Origin: Trifolium pratense
Taxonomy: Eukaryota > Streptophyta > Magnoliopsida > Fabales > Fabaceae
NCBI RefSeq assembly: GCF_020283565.1
Contig: NC_060060.1
Span: forward strand, 29,078,001-29,142,000
Direction of reading: 5' to 3'
DNA: 64,000 nucleotides
Below, piece by piece: positions 45,631 through 57,150 of the stretch. The position numbers and the translations under genes are program-made. The notes under the pieces are model-generated. The model worked only from the letters and a program-made list of their open reading frames with translations. It did not search any database and was not told where the DNA came from. Each line of letters starts with the position of its first letter. Position 1 is the first letter of the stretch.

Positions 45631-48600
45631 TTAGCTATAATATTGTTTTAATTTTTGGGCGTTCCAAGGTCGAGGAAGTTTCTTTCCTCGAAGATCCTCG
45701 AGATAATACGCGCCATTTTCTGTTTTGTCAATGACGCGATATGGTCCTTCCCAGTTGGCCGCCAATTTACCATCCTGGGAGTCCTTAGCATTTCGTCTTA
45801 AGACGAGGCTGCCCACTTCAAATTCTCTTTTGATGACTTTGACGTCATGTCGGGCAGCTATTTTTTGTTTAAGGGTGGCTTCCCGAAGGGATGCCCCCGT
45901 TCGGATTTCTTCGACGAGATCAAGCTCTTCACGGAGAGCTTCGTCGTTCATTTCTTCTTCGAGCGGTTGCTCGGTTCGGCGAGATGGCTCGCCCACTTCC
46001 ACGGGGATAACTGCTTCTGTTCCATATACCATTCTAAATGGAGTCTCCCCGGTTGTGGAGTGTGGTGTTGTGCGATAGGCCCAAAGGACGCTTTCGAGCT
46101 CCTCGACCCATTTCTTTTTATTTTGGTCCAATCTTCGTCTTAGGCCGCGCAGGATTACTCTGTTGGCGGCCTCGGCTTGCCCGTTAGTTTGGGGATGTTC
46201 CACGGAGGTGAAATGTTGCTTGGTCCCCAGGGCAGCGAGGAAGTCTTGGAATCCTTTGTCCGTGAATTGAGTCCCGTTGTCCGTGACGACGGCTTGTGGT
46301 ATCCCAAATCGGCAGAGTACGTCGCGTTTGAAGAAACGGAGTATCCTGAACGACGTTATGTCGGAGAGGGGTTCTGCCTCTACCCACTTGGTGAAGTAGT
46401 CCACGGCGACTATTAGAAATTTATTTTGGTGGAGTCCCTTTGTGAAGGGGCCAAGTATATCCATGCCCCACCAAGCGAAGGGCCATGGTGACGACAAAGA
46501 TTTGAGTTCGTGGGGAGGAGCTAGGTGCATGTCCCCATGTCGTTGACATTTGTCGCATTTTTTCACATGGTCCTTAGCGTCTTGCTGCATGGTGGGCTAG
46601 TAATATCCTGCTCGGAGAGCTTTTCTGGCCAGCGATCTTCCTCCCAGGTGCTGGGCGTTGATCCCCTCGTGTACCTCGCGCAGGATGTAATCGACTGTTT
46701 CCTCGTCGACGCATTTTAGGAGTGGGATTGAGAACCCTCGTCTGTATAACTTTCCGTCGAGGATGACATATGCGCATGCTCGACGTCTTATTATTGCAGC
46801 TTCTTTCTGATTGTCGGGGAGGGTTCCATTTGCGAGGAAGTTGTAAACGGGGGTCATCCAGCAATTTTTGTCGCCAATGACATTTATGTCGAGGACGTTG
46901 GTCGTCTTCTCGATGCTTGGCCGAGGGAGTATTTCTTGAATGACGGATTTGTTTCCGCCTTTCTTTTTTGTGCTCGCCAGTTTGGACAGGATGTCTGCCC
47001 GTTTGTTGTGCTCGCGTGGAACGTGTTGCACTTCCACGGATTGGAACTTAGTGATTTTTTCCTTCACTAATGCTAAATACTCGGAGAGGTTATCATTTTT
47101 GGCTTGATACTCTCCTAATACTTGTGAGGCAACAAGTTGTGAATCTGTGAAGATTTTAATTTCTTTTGCCTCCATGTCCTCGGCCAACCGTAGTCCTGCT
47201 AGGAAGGCTTCGTATTCTGCTTGGTTGTTCGATGTCGGGAAGGATAGTGCTAGGGACACCTCAATGATGATCCCGTTCTTGTTTTCCAGGATAATTCCTG
47301 CTCCTGCTCCCGTGGCGCTCGATGCTCCGTCGACGAATATTGTCCATTTGTCTGCCTCGCTTGTCGTGGAGGCTGGACTCGTCATTTCGGCCACAAAGTC
47401 TGCTAGGACTTGTGATTTTAGCGCTTTTCTGCTTTCATAACGAATGTCGAATTCGGAAAGCTCGAGGGACCATTTGAGCATCCTGCCCGCCATATCTGGC
47501 CGACCAAGCAATGACTTGATTGGTTGGTCGGTTCGGACTACGATTGTGTGTGCTAGGAAGTAGTGACGTAGTCTTCTTGCTGCGTTGATCAAGGCAAGGG
47601 CCACCTTCTCGATTTGTGTATATCTGAGTTCGGGCCCCTGGAGAGCCTTGCTTGTGAAGTACACTGGTTTTTGTCCTTGCGTTGTTTCACGGACAAGGGC
47701 TGCGCTGACGGCCTCAGATGCGACGGAGAGGTAGATGTATAACACTTCCTCGACATCCGGGCGCGAGAGGACTGGGGGTTCAGACAGGGCCTTCTTAAGA
47801 TGTTGGAGGGCCTGCTCGCACTCGTCCGTCCATTCGAACACAGCTTCTTTCCTTAGTAATTTGAAAAGCGGTAATGCGTGTTGAGCAGATTTTGCTACGA
47901 AGCGAGATAATGAGGTCAGCATTCCGTTCAGGGTTTGTATGGATTTTTTGTTGTTCGGAGTTGGGAGCTCCGTAAAGGCGCGACATTTTTCGGGGTTGGC
48001 TTCGATTCCTCATTCCGTTAGGTAGAATCCGAGGAACTTTCCTGCTCGTACCCCGAAGGTGCACTTTTCTGGGTTGAATCGCATGTTGTGTTTTCTGGCC
48101 TGCTCGAAGACCTTACGTAAGTGGGCGGTATGATCGATTTCCTCATGGGATTTTACGATCATGTCGTCCATGTAGACTTCGAGCATGTCGCCTATTTCTC
48201 CCCGGAATACTTTGTTCATCATCCGCTGGTATGTAGCACCAGCGTTTTTTAGACCGAAGGGCATTACGTTGTAGTAATAGTTGCCCGACTCGGTCATGAA
48301 AGCTGTTTTTCCCCTGTCGGCCACAACCATTAGGATTTGGTTGTATCCTGAATATGCATCCATAAAAGACAATAATTTAAAGCCAGAAGAATTATCGACT
48401 AGTTTATCAATGCAAGGTAAAGGATAGGAATCTTTAGGGCAAGCCCTATTGAGATCGGTATAGTCAACACACATGCGCCATTTTCCATTAGATTTTTTCA
48501 CAAGTACAACGTTAGACAACCAGGTAGTGTATCTGGCTTCAGAAATAAAATTTGCCTCTAGGAGGTCTTTTATAGCTTTTTCAGCAGCCTCCGCTTTTTC

Positions 48601-49905
48601 GGGAGACTGCCTACGCCTACGTTGCACTACGGCACTAGCAAGTGGGTCGACAGTAAGTTGATGACAAGCGATGTTTGGATCCAGCCCGGGCATGTCGGCA
48701 GCGTGCCATGCAAACAAGTCAGCATTTTCTCTAAGGCAGGCTTTCAGCTGCTTCCTCGCCAACTCGGGGAGCCCTGTCCCAATCTTGACTCCTTTTTCTG
48801 GATCCTCGCCAAACTGGACTATCTCGAAGTCTCCATCTGGAATGGGGCGATAATGCTCTTTGCTCGCCTCGTCGTCCTCCTTCTCCTCCTTCCTCAGCTT
48901 TTTCTCCTCCTTATGTTCTTTCTTGGAGGTGCGGCTGTCAAGATCAACAGAGCTCACACTTGGACCGGGCAGACTTGGTGGTGCTTCCGGGGATGGCTTT
49001 GGTGGTGTTTCCGAGGAAGGCTTTGGCTTCTTTGGTTCAGGGGCTTTACCAATGAAATTGTTGCCTTTGGATGCTGCGTCAAAGCACCTCCTCGCGGCTT
49101 CAATGTCCCCGTGTAGAGTAGCAACCTGCCCCTTATGAGTGTAATACTTCATCTTCAAGTGGGCAGTGGAGGGGACCGCGATCAGGTCTGCTATGGCCGT
49201 CCTGCCGATGATGCACTGGTAGAGGCAGGGGCAGTCCACGACCAAGAATTTGACCCTGATCGACTTGGCAGTTTCTTCGGAGCCAAAAGTGACTATGAGG
49301 TCGACATAGCCCCAAGGCCTAGTGGTTGCCCCGTTGAATCCTGTGAGATCCGAGCCCAAGTACGGGGTGAGGTGTGTCTCGTCCAGCTGTAAGGTCCTGA
49401 ACAAACTGGCGTACATAATGTCGCAGGAGCTCCCCGGATCGATGAGGACCCGACGAACGTCCATGTTGGCCATGTCTGCCCGGACGAGGAGGGGAATTTG
49501 GAAATTGGCTGTCCCACCGGGCAGCTCTTCTCGATAGAAGGCTAAAGGCATTGATCGCCCCTTCGCCTTGTCCAGCGTTGCGTTCATGTTCGAGGACGTG
49601 TTGATGAGATCCTCGAATTTTCTCTTGATTGATCCGACGGTGTGCTTGTCCATATGACCGCCGGATATGACGAATGAGTCTGTGAAATACTCCCACGTGC
49701 TAAGCGTAGGACCAGTATAGGTGTCCCCAAAACCGCTGGGGATAGCAAAATCTTCTGGCCGGGATACGCTCATAGCTATCTGCTTGGCGTTTTTCTGCCC
49801 GGCTGGCTGTGGAGGTACCTCCTCGACCGCGCGAGTCTCCGCGGTTTCTGGTCGAGGATCATTGTTTCTTTTTACGAACTGTCTTAGTTGTCCGCTTCTG
49901 ATCAT
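45631..49905 (-). pseudogene. gypsy pol: protease, reverse transcriptase, RNase H, integrase, with two in-frame stops
   Basis: A single minus-strand frame runs from about 49905 to 45631 with two internal stops: TGA at 48010-48012 (after FLGFYLTE) and TAG at 46597-46599 (after LRAGYY). Protease IDPGSSCDIM is near 49450. Reverse transcriptase has VDYTDLNRACPKD, YSGYNQI and YMDDMIV (near 48170). RNase H has IFVDGASS and a later TDSQLV. Integrase has the CDKCQ half of the zinc finger, and WWGMDILGPF, VTDNGTQF and NGQAEAANR with the three catalytic acids. Both stops can be explained by a single C-to-T change (CGA to TGA; TGG to TAG). The copy cannot make full Pol without readthrough. Confidence 0.92.
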
Positions 49906-49922
49906 GATTTCAATAGCATCCT

Positions 49923-51572
49923 TCAGTTGGATGCAGTCGTCGGTCCTGTGACCATAACTTTTGTGGTATCTGCAATACCTATTTTGTCTTGGCCGGGCTT
50001 CAGGGGGGTTGGCTTTGGCTGCTTCACATTTGCTCTATCGAACTCAGAGATGTGAATTTCAGCGAATATCTCTCCCCGTGATTTGACGAGGGGGGTGTAG
50101 GTGGCGAATGTGCTTGGAGGGCCACGAGGCTCTCGTCTTTCGCCTCTCCTTCTGTCTCTGCCCCTCTCGCCACCCCGATCGCCGCCTCTATCGTGTCCCC
50201 TGTCGCCGCCCCTATCATCGCTCCTATGGGAGGACTCGCGGGCAGGGTGGCTGCTTCCAGGTCGGGCAAGGCGGGCGACATCTGCTGCCTGGACTTCCTC
50301 GTACTCGATGTACTTTTGAGCTTTTAAGAGGAGGTCGTCCCAGGTGGGTGGTTTTTCTATGCCAACAACTTTGGCAAAATCGCTGCCCGGGCGAAGGCCT
50401 CTCTGCAGCAAGTACTTCTTCATGTCGTCGGTCGTCTCGACCTGCACGGCCTCTTTATTGAACCTCTCGACGAAATTGCGGAGAGTTTCTTCCTCGGCTT
50501 GGTATATGGCCTCCAAGGCGTGCACAGTTTTTGGATGCTTGCGGGAAGCGGTAAAGTGTCTGCAGAACTGTTCTGTAAGGTCCCTCCACGAGTGGATAGA
50601 TTGAGGGGGCAGGCTTTGGTACCATGCCATTGCTCCCTTCCTCAGTGTGGTCGGGAATAGTCTGCACCTAATGGCACCGCTAATATTCCTGAAATCCAGG
50701 TTAGCGTTGACATTAGCTATGTGATCGTCGGGGTCGGTCAAACCATCATACGCGGGGAGCGTAGGAGGTCTCTCGAAGCCCTTTGGAACACGTTTCCTCA
50801 GAATGTCTGCGGACAGGGGGCATCGGGGATCACCCTCGTCACTCCCGTTGGGAGAATGGTCCTCGGAAGACCGTGGAGAATAGTCGCCGGGCACGGGCGT
50901 TGGACTGCGAGATTTGCGAGGACGGTAGCTGCCCGACGCGCCATGCTTGGCCATATTCGCCAATCCTTGGGGTGAATGGCGGCGTGGAGCTTCGTGTTTC
51001 CCTTTCTTGCCCGGGGAGAGTCTGCCCTCGCGTTGTGGAGGAGTACGATCCCTCTTCCGAGGAGTAACTTCGACCCTCTCTAGGTCGGGGCGTCGATGTT
51101 TGACGGCCGCTGGACGGGGAGGGGAAGGAGTAGCCTGGTGTCTCCGCGGGGGAGAGTTGGTCTTTTTACGGCGCCGGCTCCTTTCCAGCGCGGTGATTCT
51201 TTCACTTTGTTCGTCTAGACGACGGCCTTGAGCCTGCATGGCCTCCGTTGTTTGTTTCAGAGCAGCGATCAAGGCCGTGATCTCGGAATTGGCCAAGATG
51301 GCGGGCTGTCCAGCGTTGTTTGCCGGAGTTTCTTGTTTCAATTGCGGGCGTTTGCCCATCTGACGATCGGTTAGGATCTCGACGTCTTCTTCATCGGAAG
51401 AGAGTGAGGTTTCCCGTCCATCGCGGGAGTCGGTTTCTGGACCGCGTGTTACGGTGGTATCGTCACGCACCGGTGATAGGACGGTGTTATGCTGCGGCGG
51501 CGGAGAGGGTGGAACGTTGAGCACGTTCTCGTCGCCGGTATCGGTGTTGAGTTGCTGTGATGAACTAGCCAT
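49923..51572 (-). CDS. gypsy gag, C-terminus shifted out of frame
   Basis: The ATG at 51572 (MASSSQQLNT) opens 549 codons. After a Ser/Arg/Pro-rich N-terminus comes the retrotransposon gag domain (IRCRLFPTTLRKGAMAWYQS; FVERFNKEAV; LLQRGLRPGS), then an RGGDRG-rich basic stretch. Just before the end the frame leaves the expected zinc-knuckle sequence: CRYHKSYGHRTDDC is readable in the pol frame next to it, so a one-base loss in an A run near 49985 is the likely cause. A programmed frameshift is the alternative but is not usual for this lineage. Confidence 0.85.
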   Translation of the reverse strand: MASSSQQLNTDTGDENVLNVPPSPPPQHNTVLSPVRDDTTVTRGPETDSRDGRETSLSSDEEDVEILTDRQMGKRPQLKQETPANNAGQPAILANSEITALIAALKQTTEAMQAQGRRLDEQSERITALERSRRRKKTNSPPRRHQATPSPPRPAAVKHRRPDLERVEVTPRKRDRTPPQREGRLSPGKKGKHEAPRRHSPQGLANMAKHGASGSYRPRKSRSPTPVPGDYSPRSSEDHSPNGSDEGDPRCPLSADILRKRVPKGFERPPTLPAYDGLTDPDDHIANVNANLDFRNISGAIRCRLFPTTLRKGAMAWYQSLPPQSIHSWRDLTEQFCRHFTASRKHPKTVHALEAIYQAEEETLRNFVERFNKEAVQVETTDDMKKYLLQRGLRPGSDFAKVVGIEKPPTWDDLLLKAQKYIEYEEVQAADVARLARPGSSHPARESSHRSDDRGGDRGHDRGGDRGGERGRDRRRGERREPRGPPSTFATYTPLVKSRGEIFAEIHISEFDRANVKQPKPTPLKPGQDKIGIADTTKVMVTGPTTASN

Positions 51573-51644
51573 GGTGAAAGTTGTTGAGAGAATCGGTTTT
51601 GATCTTTGTTTCTTTAGGAAAGATTAAAGAAGGGGAGGAACTCA

Positions 51645-51663
51645 GTTCCCACAGACGGCGCCA
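51645..51663 (-). other. primer-binding site of the gypsy element
   Basis: On the minus strand TGGCGCCGTCTGTGGGAA follows the 5' LTR by one base. The TGGCGCCGT start is the aspartate-tRNA type used by Tat/Athila elements; the remainder matches less well. Confidence 0.75.
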
Positions 51664-51664
51664 C

Positions 51665-52253
51665 TGATCTAACCTGATGATCAGAAAGGTTGAGGCCGGT
51701 CCGTTGAGCAAGCTTCCACACCGAAGGGGGGGTTTGTACCTGCAGGTGCTCCGATGCCTAAGTCAGCAAAGAGAACAAGGGAGATACAAAGAAGAGAGAG
51801 AAAGTATAGTGAGAATGAATCAGAATACCTGGCTCTCCTGTCTAGGAGAGCTTATATAGTGCCCCCAGCGCTGGGCCAAAGGTTGGTCTGTTGGGCCGGG
51901 ATAACCGGCCCAATAGACTCAACTGCCAAGATAGTCCCTGTATCGTAGGGGAAGGCCGTTATTTGCCTCTATCTTGGTTGGAGCCGTTCCGCTATTCGCG
52001 GGTAAGGGATAGGCTCCGTGACAGCTGTGGCTGGATAAAGGAGCACGTGCTAAACGTGCTGCTTAGCTGCTAAGCTACGGTTGAATGGATCAGCATGCAT
52101 GGATAGACGAGCACGCGTTTAACGTGCTGCTTACCCATTATGTCGAGCATGGCACGTCATTGGTTGACGTGTCGGGGAAGTCTCCCCTTATTGGGCTATG
52201 CCCCAAATGTCGGGCAGAAGGGATTGGGCCAGCCCTTGGCCCAGTCCAGAACA
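51665..52253 (-). repeat. 5' LTR of the gypsy element
   Basis: 589 bp, same length and ends as the 3' LTR; two transitions separate them. Confidence 0.95.
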
Positions 52254-52349
52254 GTATTAATTAGTTTAAAAGTAATTGACTTTTGCTTATATTTGTGTCC
52301 AAAATTTGAAGTGTTTTTTTCTTCTTATATTTGTGTCCGGAGGGAGTAT
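52254..52349. mobile_element. right part of the MITE split by the gypsy element
   Basis: After the duplicated GTATT it continues AATTAGTTTAAAAG and ends TATATTTGTGTCCGGAGGGA, the inverted partner of the left end at 40211. Confidence 0.75.
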
Positions 52350-52730
52350 AAGAAAAAGAAGAGAGAAATAGAAGAAAAATAAGCATATGACTCTCTCTTC
52401 CTTTGTTTGGTTGGATAGAAAGTGAAAAGAGAGAAGTATTATTATTTATGAATGGTCAAAAATACCCCTAGTCCGATTCAATTAGTAATTAACTCAATTA
52501 ATTCGGGTTAATTTAGTTACTAGTTGAATATAATTTTAATTATTTTTTTTATAATTATTTTAATTATTTTTTTTTTCGATTAAAGTTTTATAAAATAAAA
52601 TAAAATTAAGGTTATTATGTAATTAAACTTAAACTAACCTAAAATTCATTCCCCAACTCACATGCTCACACGTTTTTTCACCACGTCTTGTTTCTTTCTC
52701 AATCGATTGTCCTTCTAATTTTCATCACTC

Positions 52731-53225
52731 TTGATTATTTTTTATTTTATTTTATTTAAATAAGTGATATTCGCACATTTTTTTGGTTTTATTCGAGCTT
52801 TCTTTCTTGTGATTGTTTCATCTGGTCTTGTTTTAATCCGTCTTAGTGCGGAATATTTGTTTTAATTTGTTTGTCCCATCTTAGTGCGGTGTTTGTCCCG
52901 TCTTGATACGGTGTTTGTTTCTTTGGTCAGATTTGCAGGTTTGTTTTGATCCAAATCAAGTGCAGATTCAATGACTTTAGCATCATCAACGTTGCAGATC
53001 TGGATACAGGATTATTCCAGACATTTAAAGTTTGTCATATCAATTATAGGTTTTGTCAAAGATATTAGGCCGTTTTATGCTATTAACTCGGATGTTGTGA
53101 GCTTGTTTGCAGATTCATCCTTATTAGTTTTTAGCAAAATTGAATATGTAATAATTTTGATTGATGTATTCTCTATAAATTTGAATGAATGAATATTGTT
53201 GTTTTTGCGTAAAAAAAAAATAAAA
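52731..53225 (+). mobile_element. poly(A)-tailed retroposon, copy 2
   Basis: Plus-strand copy of the element at 12114-12684, starting about 100 bases further in and ending in an A-rich tail at 53210-53227. It shares the three CGTCTTAGTGCGG-like motifs and a 73-codon frame at 52971-53192 that aligns without gaps to copy 1. No target duplication could be identified. Confidence 0.7.
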
Positions 53226-53542
53226 AAACACCCACACCACACATCCTTTGGTTTTAAAAAGTGAGAAATTTCCACCGATGCATGGTTAGCTGGAATACCT
53301 CTGCTATGGTGGTCTTCTCTGTTCCTCCACTGTTATCTTCTTTGTGCTTCATTTATTTTTTGATCATCAGGGACAAAATTGGAAAGTGAAAAACTTGGAA
53401 GGCTTTCTCCCCTATTTCTTCGCATATCTATATATATAATTCCTAGATAGTTGTGGAATTGCCTATCTAAACCCTAATCCACAAACCAATGAAAACATTT
53501 CATTTAGCCACATCATCCATTTAATGTGGGGTACTATTTGTA

Positions 53543-53626
<84 letters not shown>
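53543..53626. repeat. compound ATT/GTT microsatellite
   Basis: About 17 ATT units followed by about 10 GTT units. The apparent poly-Tyr/poly-Cys frame across it is an artefact. Confidence 0.95.
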
Positions 53627-53627
<1 letters not shown>

Positions 53628-54360
53628 TGAGTTATTATTAATTTTAAATTTTTTTGTTCATTTTATTATTTTGTGTATTTTATTGTTTTTTTTTTCAAAA
53701 AAGTTAATGTTTTTGCTAATAATCTTTTGTCCAATCTTTGTAAATATAAGGAGTTGGTCGATTGTCAGGACTACTCTCTAATGTTAGTAAAAAAAATAGA
53801 TAAAATAAAATTTACTAATGGTTGTTATGCCCTGTATGGTTTTTTTCATATTCGACATTTGAGTGTGAGTTAAGTTGGTTTATCATTACTCCAAATTAAT
53901 ATAAATGTCAAATTCGATAATACAGTAGTTTTTTGGTAAGAGATAATGAAGTAGTTTATCCAACTCAGAATCCTCCAATGAAATTTATAATATAAATAAA
54001 AACTTATGTTTCAACATCGATTGTTTTCCATGGTCAATGATATATTGTCATTTCCATAGTTATTTTGAAGAATGAGTTAAAAATATTGTTAATCAATGTT
54101 AATGAAGAAAATACCAAAATAACTTCAAATGTCATGTATAAATAAGTTTTTTAAATGTATAAACATCTATATATATAATTCCTAGATAGTTGTGCAACCA
54201 CTAATCTAACCATAATGTATGAGTATGACCGCAAACTGTTTTCATAGTGACATGACAATTTATGGATTACCAACTTATTTTGGTAGATGCAATAGGATCC
54301 ATTGTAATCTTTTTGAAATGTACAAACACATCTTTAATATCTATCTTATATTTACATCAC

Positions 54361-54366
<6 letters not shown>

Positions 54367-54400
<34 letters not shown>

Positions 54401-54401
54401 T
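54367..54401. repeat. ATT microsatellite
   Basis: About 11 ATT units, followed by a few GTT. Confidence 0.9.
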
Positions 54402-54904
54402 TGTTGTTGTTGATGTTATTATTATAATTTTCATAATACATATTGTTTCAATTTATACGAATGATACGAATGATTTTTCAACATTATAATATAAAATACT
54501 GAATAACACACGTGCATCGCACGGGTGTGGGACTAGTATGCGCAAATTCTGAAAACTATGGGACCCACATGTTTTTTAATCACTCTTTCATATTTCTTCG
54601 CTCAGCCAAACCAAATAAATGCCAAATTTCTCTTCTATCTCTCTCGTTTCAAACTCTCTCTTTCCTAATTCACCTATTTCAAACAAGCCATAAATATTAA
54701 CATGTGTCTTAAGAATACATGATAAATAATTTAATATAAAAATATATGTTTTTGAAATTATGCATTTAATTTTTTAAAAGTTAAATTGTTGTATTTTTTA
54801 ATATAATAATTATTAAACTTTTAATTTTTTATTTTTTTTTGAGAGAATACACTTTAGCAAGATCTTTTATATTAAAAACTCCACATTCACAATAAATAGT
54901 ATCT

Positions 54905-55153
54905 AAAAATGGCTCCAAGACCAATTAGGACATTTCTCCTATGTCCTACAATGTTTGGTAGTTCTTGTTCTTCTTTAGGGTTGTTTTGGTTGCTATTATT
55001 GTCACTACATTTGATTCTCACTTGGTGGTAATTTGGTGATTTTTTATGTTTAGAATATCTGTGTTGTTTTTGAGAAAATGGATACAAGGAAGAAGTGGTA
55101 ATAATATTCTTTGAGTTAGAAGAAATGAAGGAAAGAGGTGAGATAGATGTCAT
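54905..55153 (-). pseudogene. truncated PPO copy: transit peptide only
   Basis: From its ATG at 55153 the frame follows the intact PPO closely through the stromal transit peptide and the twin-arginine motif (RRNVLIGLG), with a five-residue deletion after SFIS. Homology stops abruptly at about 54905 and the frame ends a few codons later at 54887. The copper-binding domains are absent here and nowhere else in the window, so it cannot be an enzyme. The promoter-side sequence and TATA-like box are kept. Confidence 0.93.
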
Positions 55154-57150
55154 AGTTTTAATTCATGAAGATTGATAGACTTTCCTATAGTCCTTTTATA
55201 ATGAACTAACGAAGAATTTTCTTTCCTTTTTATTCATAATATAGTTTTTTTTCTACACAATCAATCGTTAGTTGGTTTAGTGGTGATGACTCTGGATTTG
55301 GTAGGAAGAATTTCGGTTCGATCTCCCACAATTGCGAACGGAAGGTGACTCGAGTCGAAATACTTAATGTCAGAACTGACAATGTATCAGATTAGACGGT
55401 CTAGTGGACTGGATACTAATAAAGAAAATAAAAAATCTTACACAATTTGTAAATGTGTATATAGGCTAATTGTCCCTAAAAGAAATTAATAATGTGGATT
55501 CTCTTTTACCATTCAAAAAAAAGATTCTCTTTTCTTTTCTTTTTTGACATTTAGCTAGCAAATTAAAGCAGCATCGGGATTTTTTGTTGTTTATGTCGAC
55601 AGGAGGTGAAGTCTCTCATAACAATGGGTTATCTTTGCTATCCAAAAAATAAAAAATGTGTATTTTTAGGATTAAATTTATATACATTAATGGTGTAAAG
55701 AAAAACTACATATGTATCCAATCATATTATATCAAATAGATTTTAGTTGATAAATGTTAAGAAGCAACGTTTAAAAGTGACACTGTGATGTTATTTGATT
55801 GGATGTATGTGTAAAAAAAATTACATTGTTGATATATATTAGAAATAATATAGTAAAAAAATATTTATAACTTGATTGATTTTACTTATCTGGTTTTGAC
55901 ATTTTTAATCTCTACAATAAATATAAAGAATTTTATTAGCAATAAAAATTGTTAAAATAAGACTATAAAATAAAATAAATGATATATTTCTTTTAAATAG
56001 GTTAGTTGTTTATATTGAAAAAGAAGTTTTTAGTCAGTTTAATATAGATTCAGTTATTAATAAAATTTGACTCTTTAAAACATCATCAAATTCAATTTTT
56101 CTAACTAAATATTATTAATTTGAATATTTTATTTTATTTTTCCTGTGTATTTTTGGTCCCTACAAGAATAAGTTTTTTCTGAACAAGCCCTACAAGAATG
56201 AGTTGCTCCCTTCGCCCACTTATTTATTTATGTCAACAATAGCATCTGCATTTTGAGTACTGCACCATTATAAGTCGTGAATATGAGTGATGGTCCTAAA
56301 AGAAGCTAATAATTAACGTGTGAATATGACATATGCTTGTTTTTATTGTTCTCTGTGGTTTTGTTTTTAATTTATTTGTAGTAGTAGATGTTTGTTGTAG
56401 TAGTAGGTGTGGTGGGTGTTGGTGTTTGGTATAGTGCATGGAGTTGCTGCTGCTGCTTTTGCACCATGCCTATGTGCTTTTCTCTAACCATATACATTGA
56501 GGATCTATCACCCAAATTAAATGTTGTAATTAATTAATAATTTGGCGGGTTATAAGTCTAGTAAAAAATGTTAAGACTCTTATAACATGCACGGTAAATG
56601 AAGATTTAAATCTCAACTGTCTGTGAGTGAGAGGTACATATATATTTAACGTCTAACATGTTTTGAATAGGATTAACTTTGATGGAGGAAACCGATAACG
56701 GTGGAAGAAAATGAAAAGAAAAAAAATTATTTAATATATATGATAGATGCTTCAACTTTTTTTAACGAGAAAATTGATTAATTAGAGTACAAGTGTACTT
56801 AAACTCAATTATGAACCATACAATTCCCTTACATACAATAGTTTTTTCTAATAAATATTCATTTAAAATGCATCAATTCCTCATATAATTAGGTCGAAAA
56901 TTATTTAATATCAAATTTATTTTTGAAATTATTTTTTAAAATTTATAATATAAAATTATTTTATTTTTGTATAATTTTTTTAAAAAAAAATCCTTATATA
57001 TAGACGAGAGAGTCACAATTCTTGAATTCAAAGATATTTTCTAGTATTGGCTATAGGATATGTATTTCTTTAGTCTCACAAATAGCATGACAGCTACTTT
57101 GTATGACATGTACTATTCCTCAAACCAAGTCCTTTTATATTTAAACACTC
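55154..57150. repeat. upstream region of the truncated PPO copy
   Basis: It is colinear with 36111-39850, though shorter; shared blocks are listed under that entry. A SINE interrupts it at 55262. Its far end CCTTTTATATTTAAACACTCCACATTCAC (57132-57160) is also found, slightly changed, at 54866-54892 on the other side of the PPO fragment. Confidence 0.7.
55262..55438 (+). mobile_element. tRNA-derived SINE with 8-bp target duplication
   Basis: A-box-like TGGTTTAGTGG and B-box-like GGTTCGATCTCC lie 30-odd bases apart, followed by a tRNA-unrelated body and an A-rich tail. TACACAAT flanks both sides (55254-55261 and 55439-55446). It is absent from the matching place upstream of the intact PPO. Confidence 0.85.

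Larger units (their letters stand above)
40413..52253 (-). mobile_element. Ty3-gypsy (Tat-type) LTR retrotransposon, 11.8 kb
   Basis: It has 589-bp LTRs (40413-41001 and 51665-52253) and the duplication GTATT at 40408-40412 and 52254-52258. The orientation is minus, with primer-binding site at the right LTR and polypurine tract at the left LTR. Order: gag, protease, reverse transcriptase, RNase H and integrase on the minus strand; then, between pol and the 3' LTR, a spliced gene on the opposite strand, as known from Tat-lineage elements such as Grande and RIRE2. The LTRs differ at two positions by eye (near 40688 and 40819). Three lesions break gag-pol. The high GC and its CGGGGAG motifs set it apart from its host region. 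Confidence 0.95.
52350..54904. other. gene-free stretch between the gypsy element and the PPO fragment
   Basis: It contains the second retroposon copy (52731-53225), two ATT microsatellites, a repeated ATCTATATATATAATTCCTAG segment (about 53427 and 54167), and a motif GTGCATCGCACGGGTGTGG near 54513 of the kind found at ends of some plant DNA repeats. No gene is supported. Confidence 0.5.

Noticed and set aside
53524..53781. Frame with poly-Tyr and poly-Cys
   Set aside because: Translation of the ATT/GTT microsatellite.
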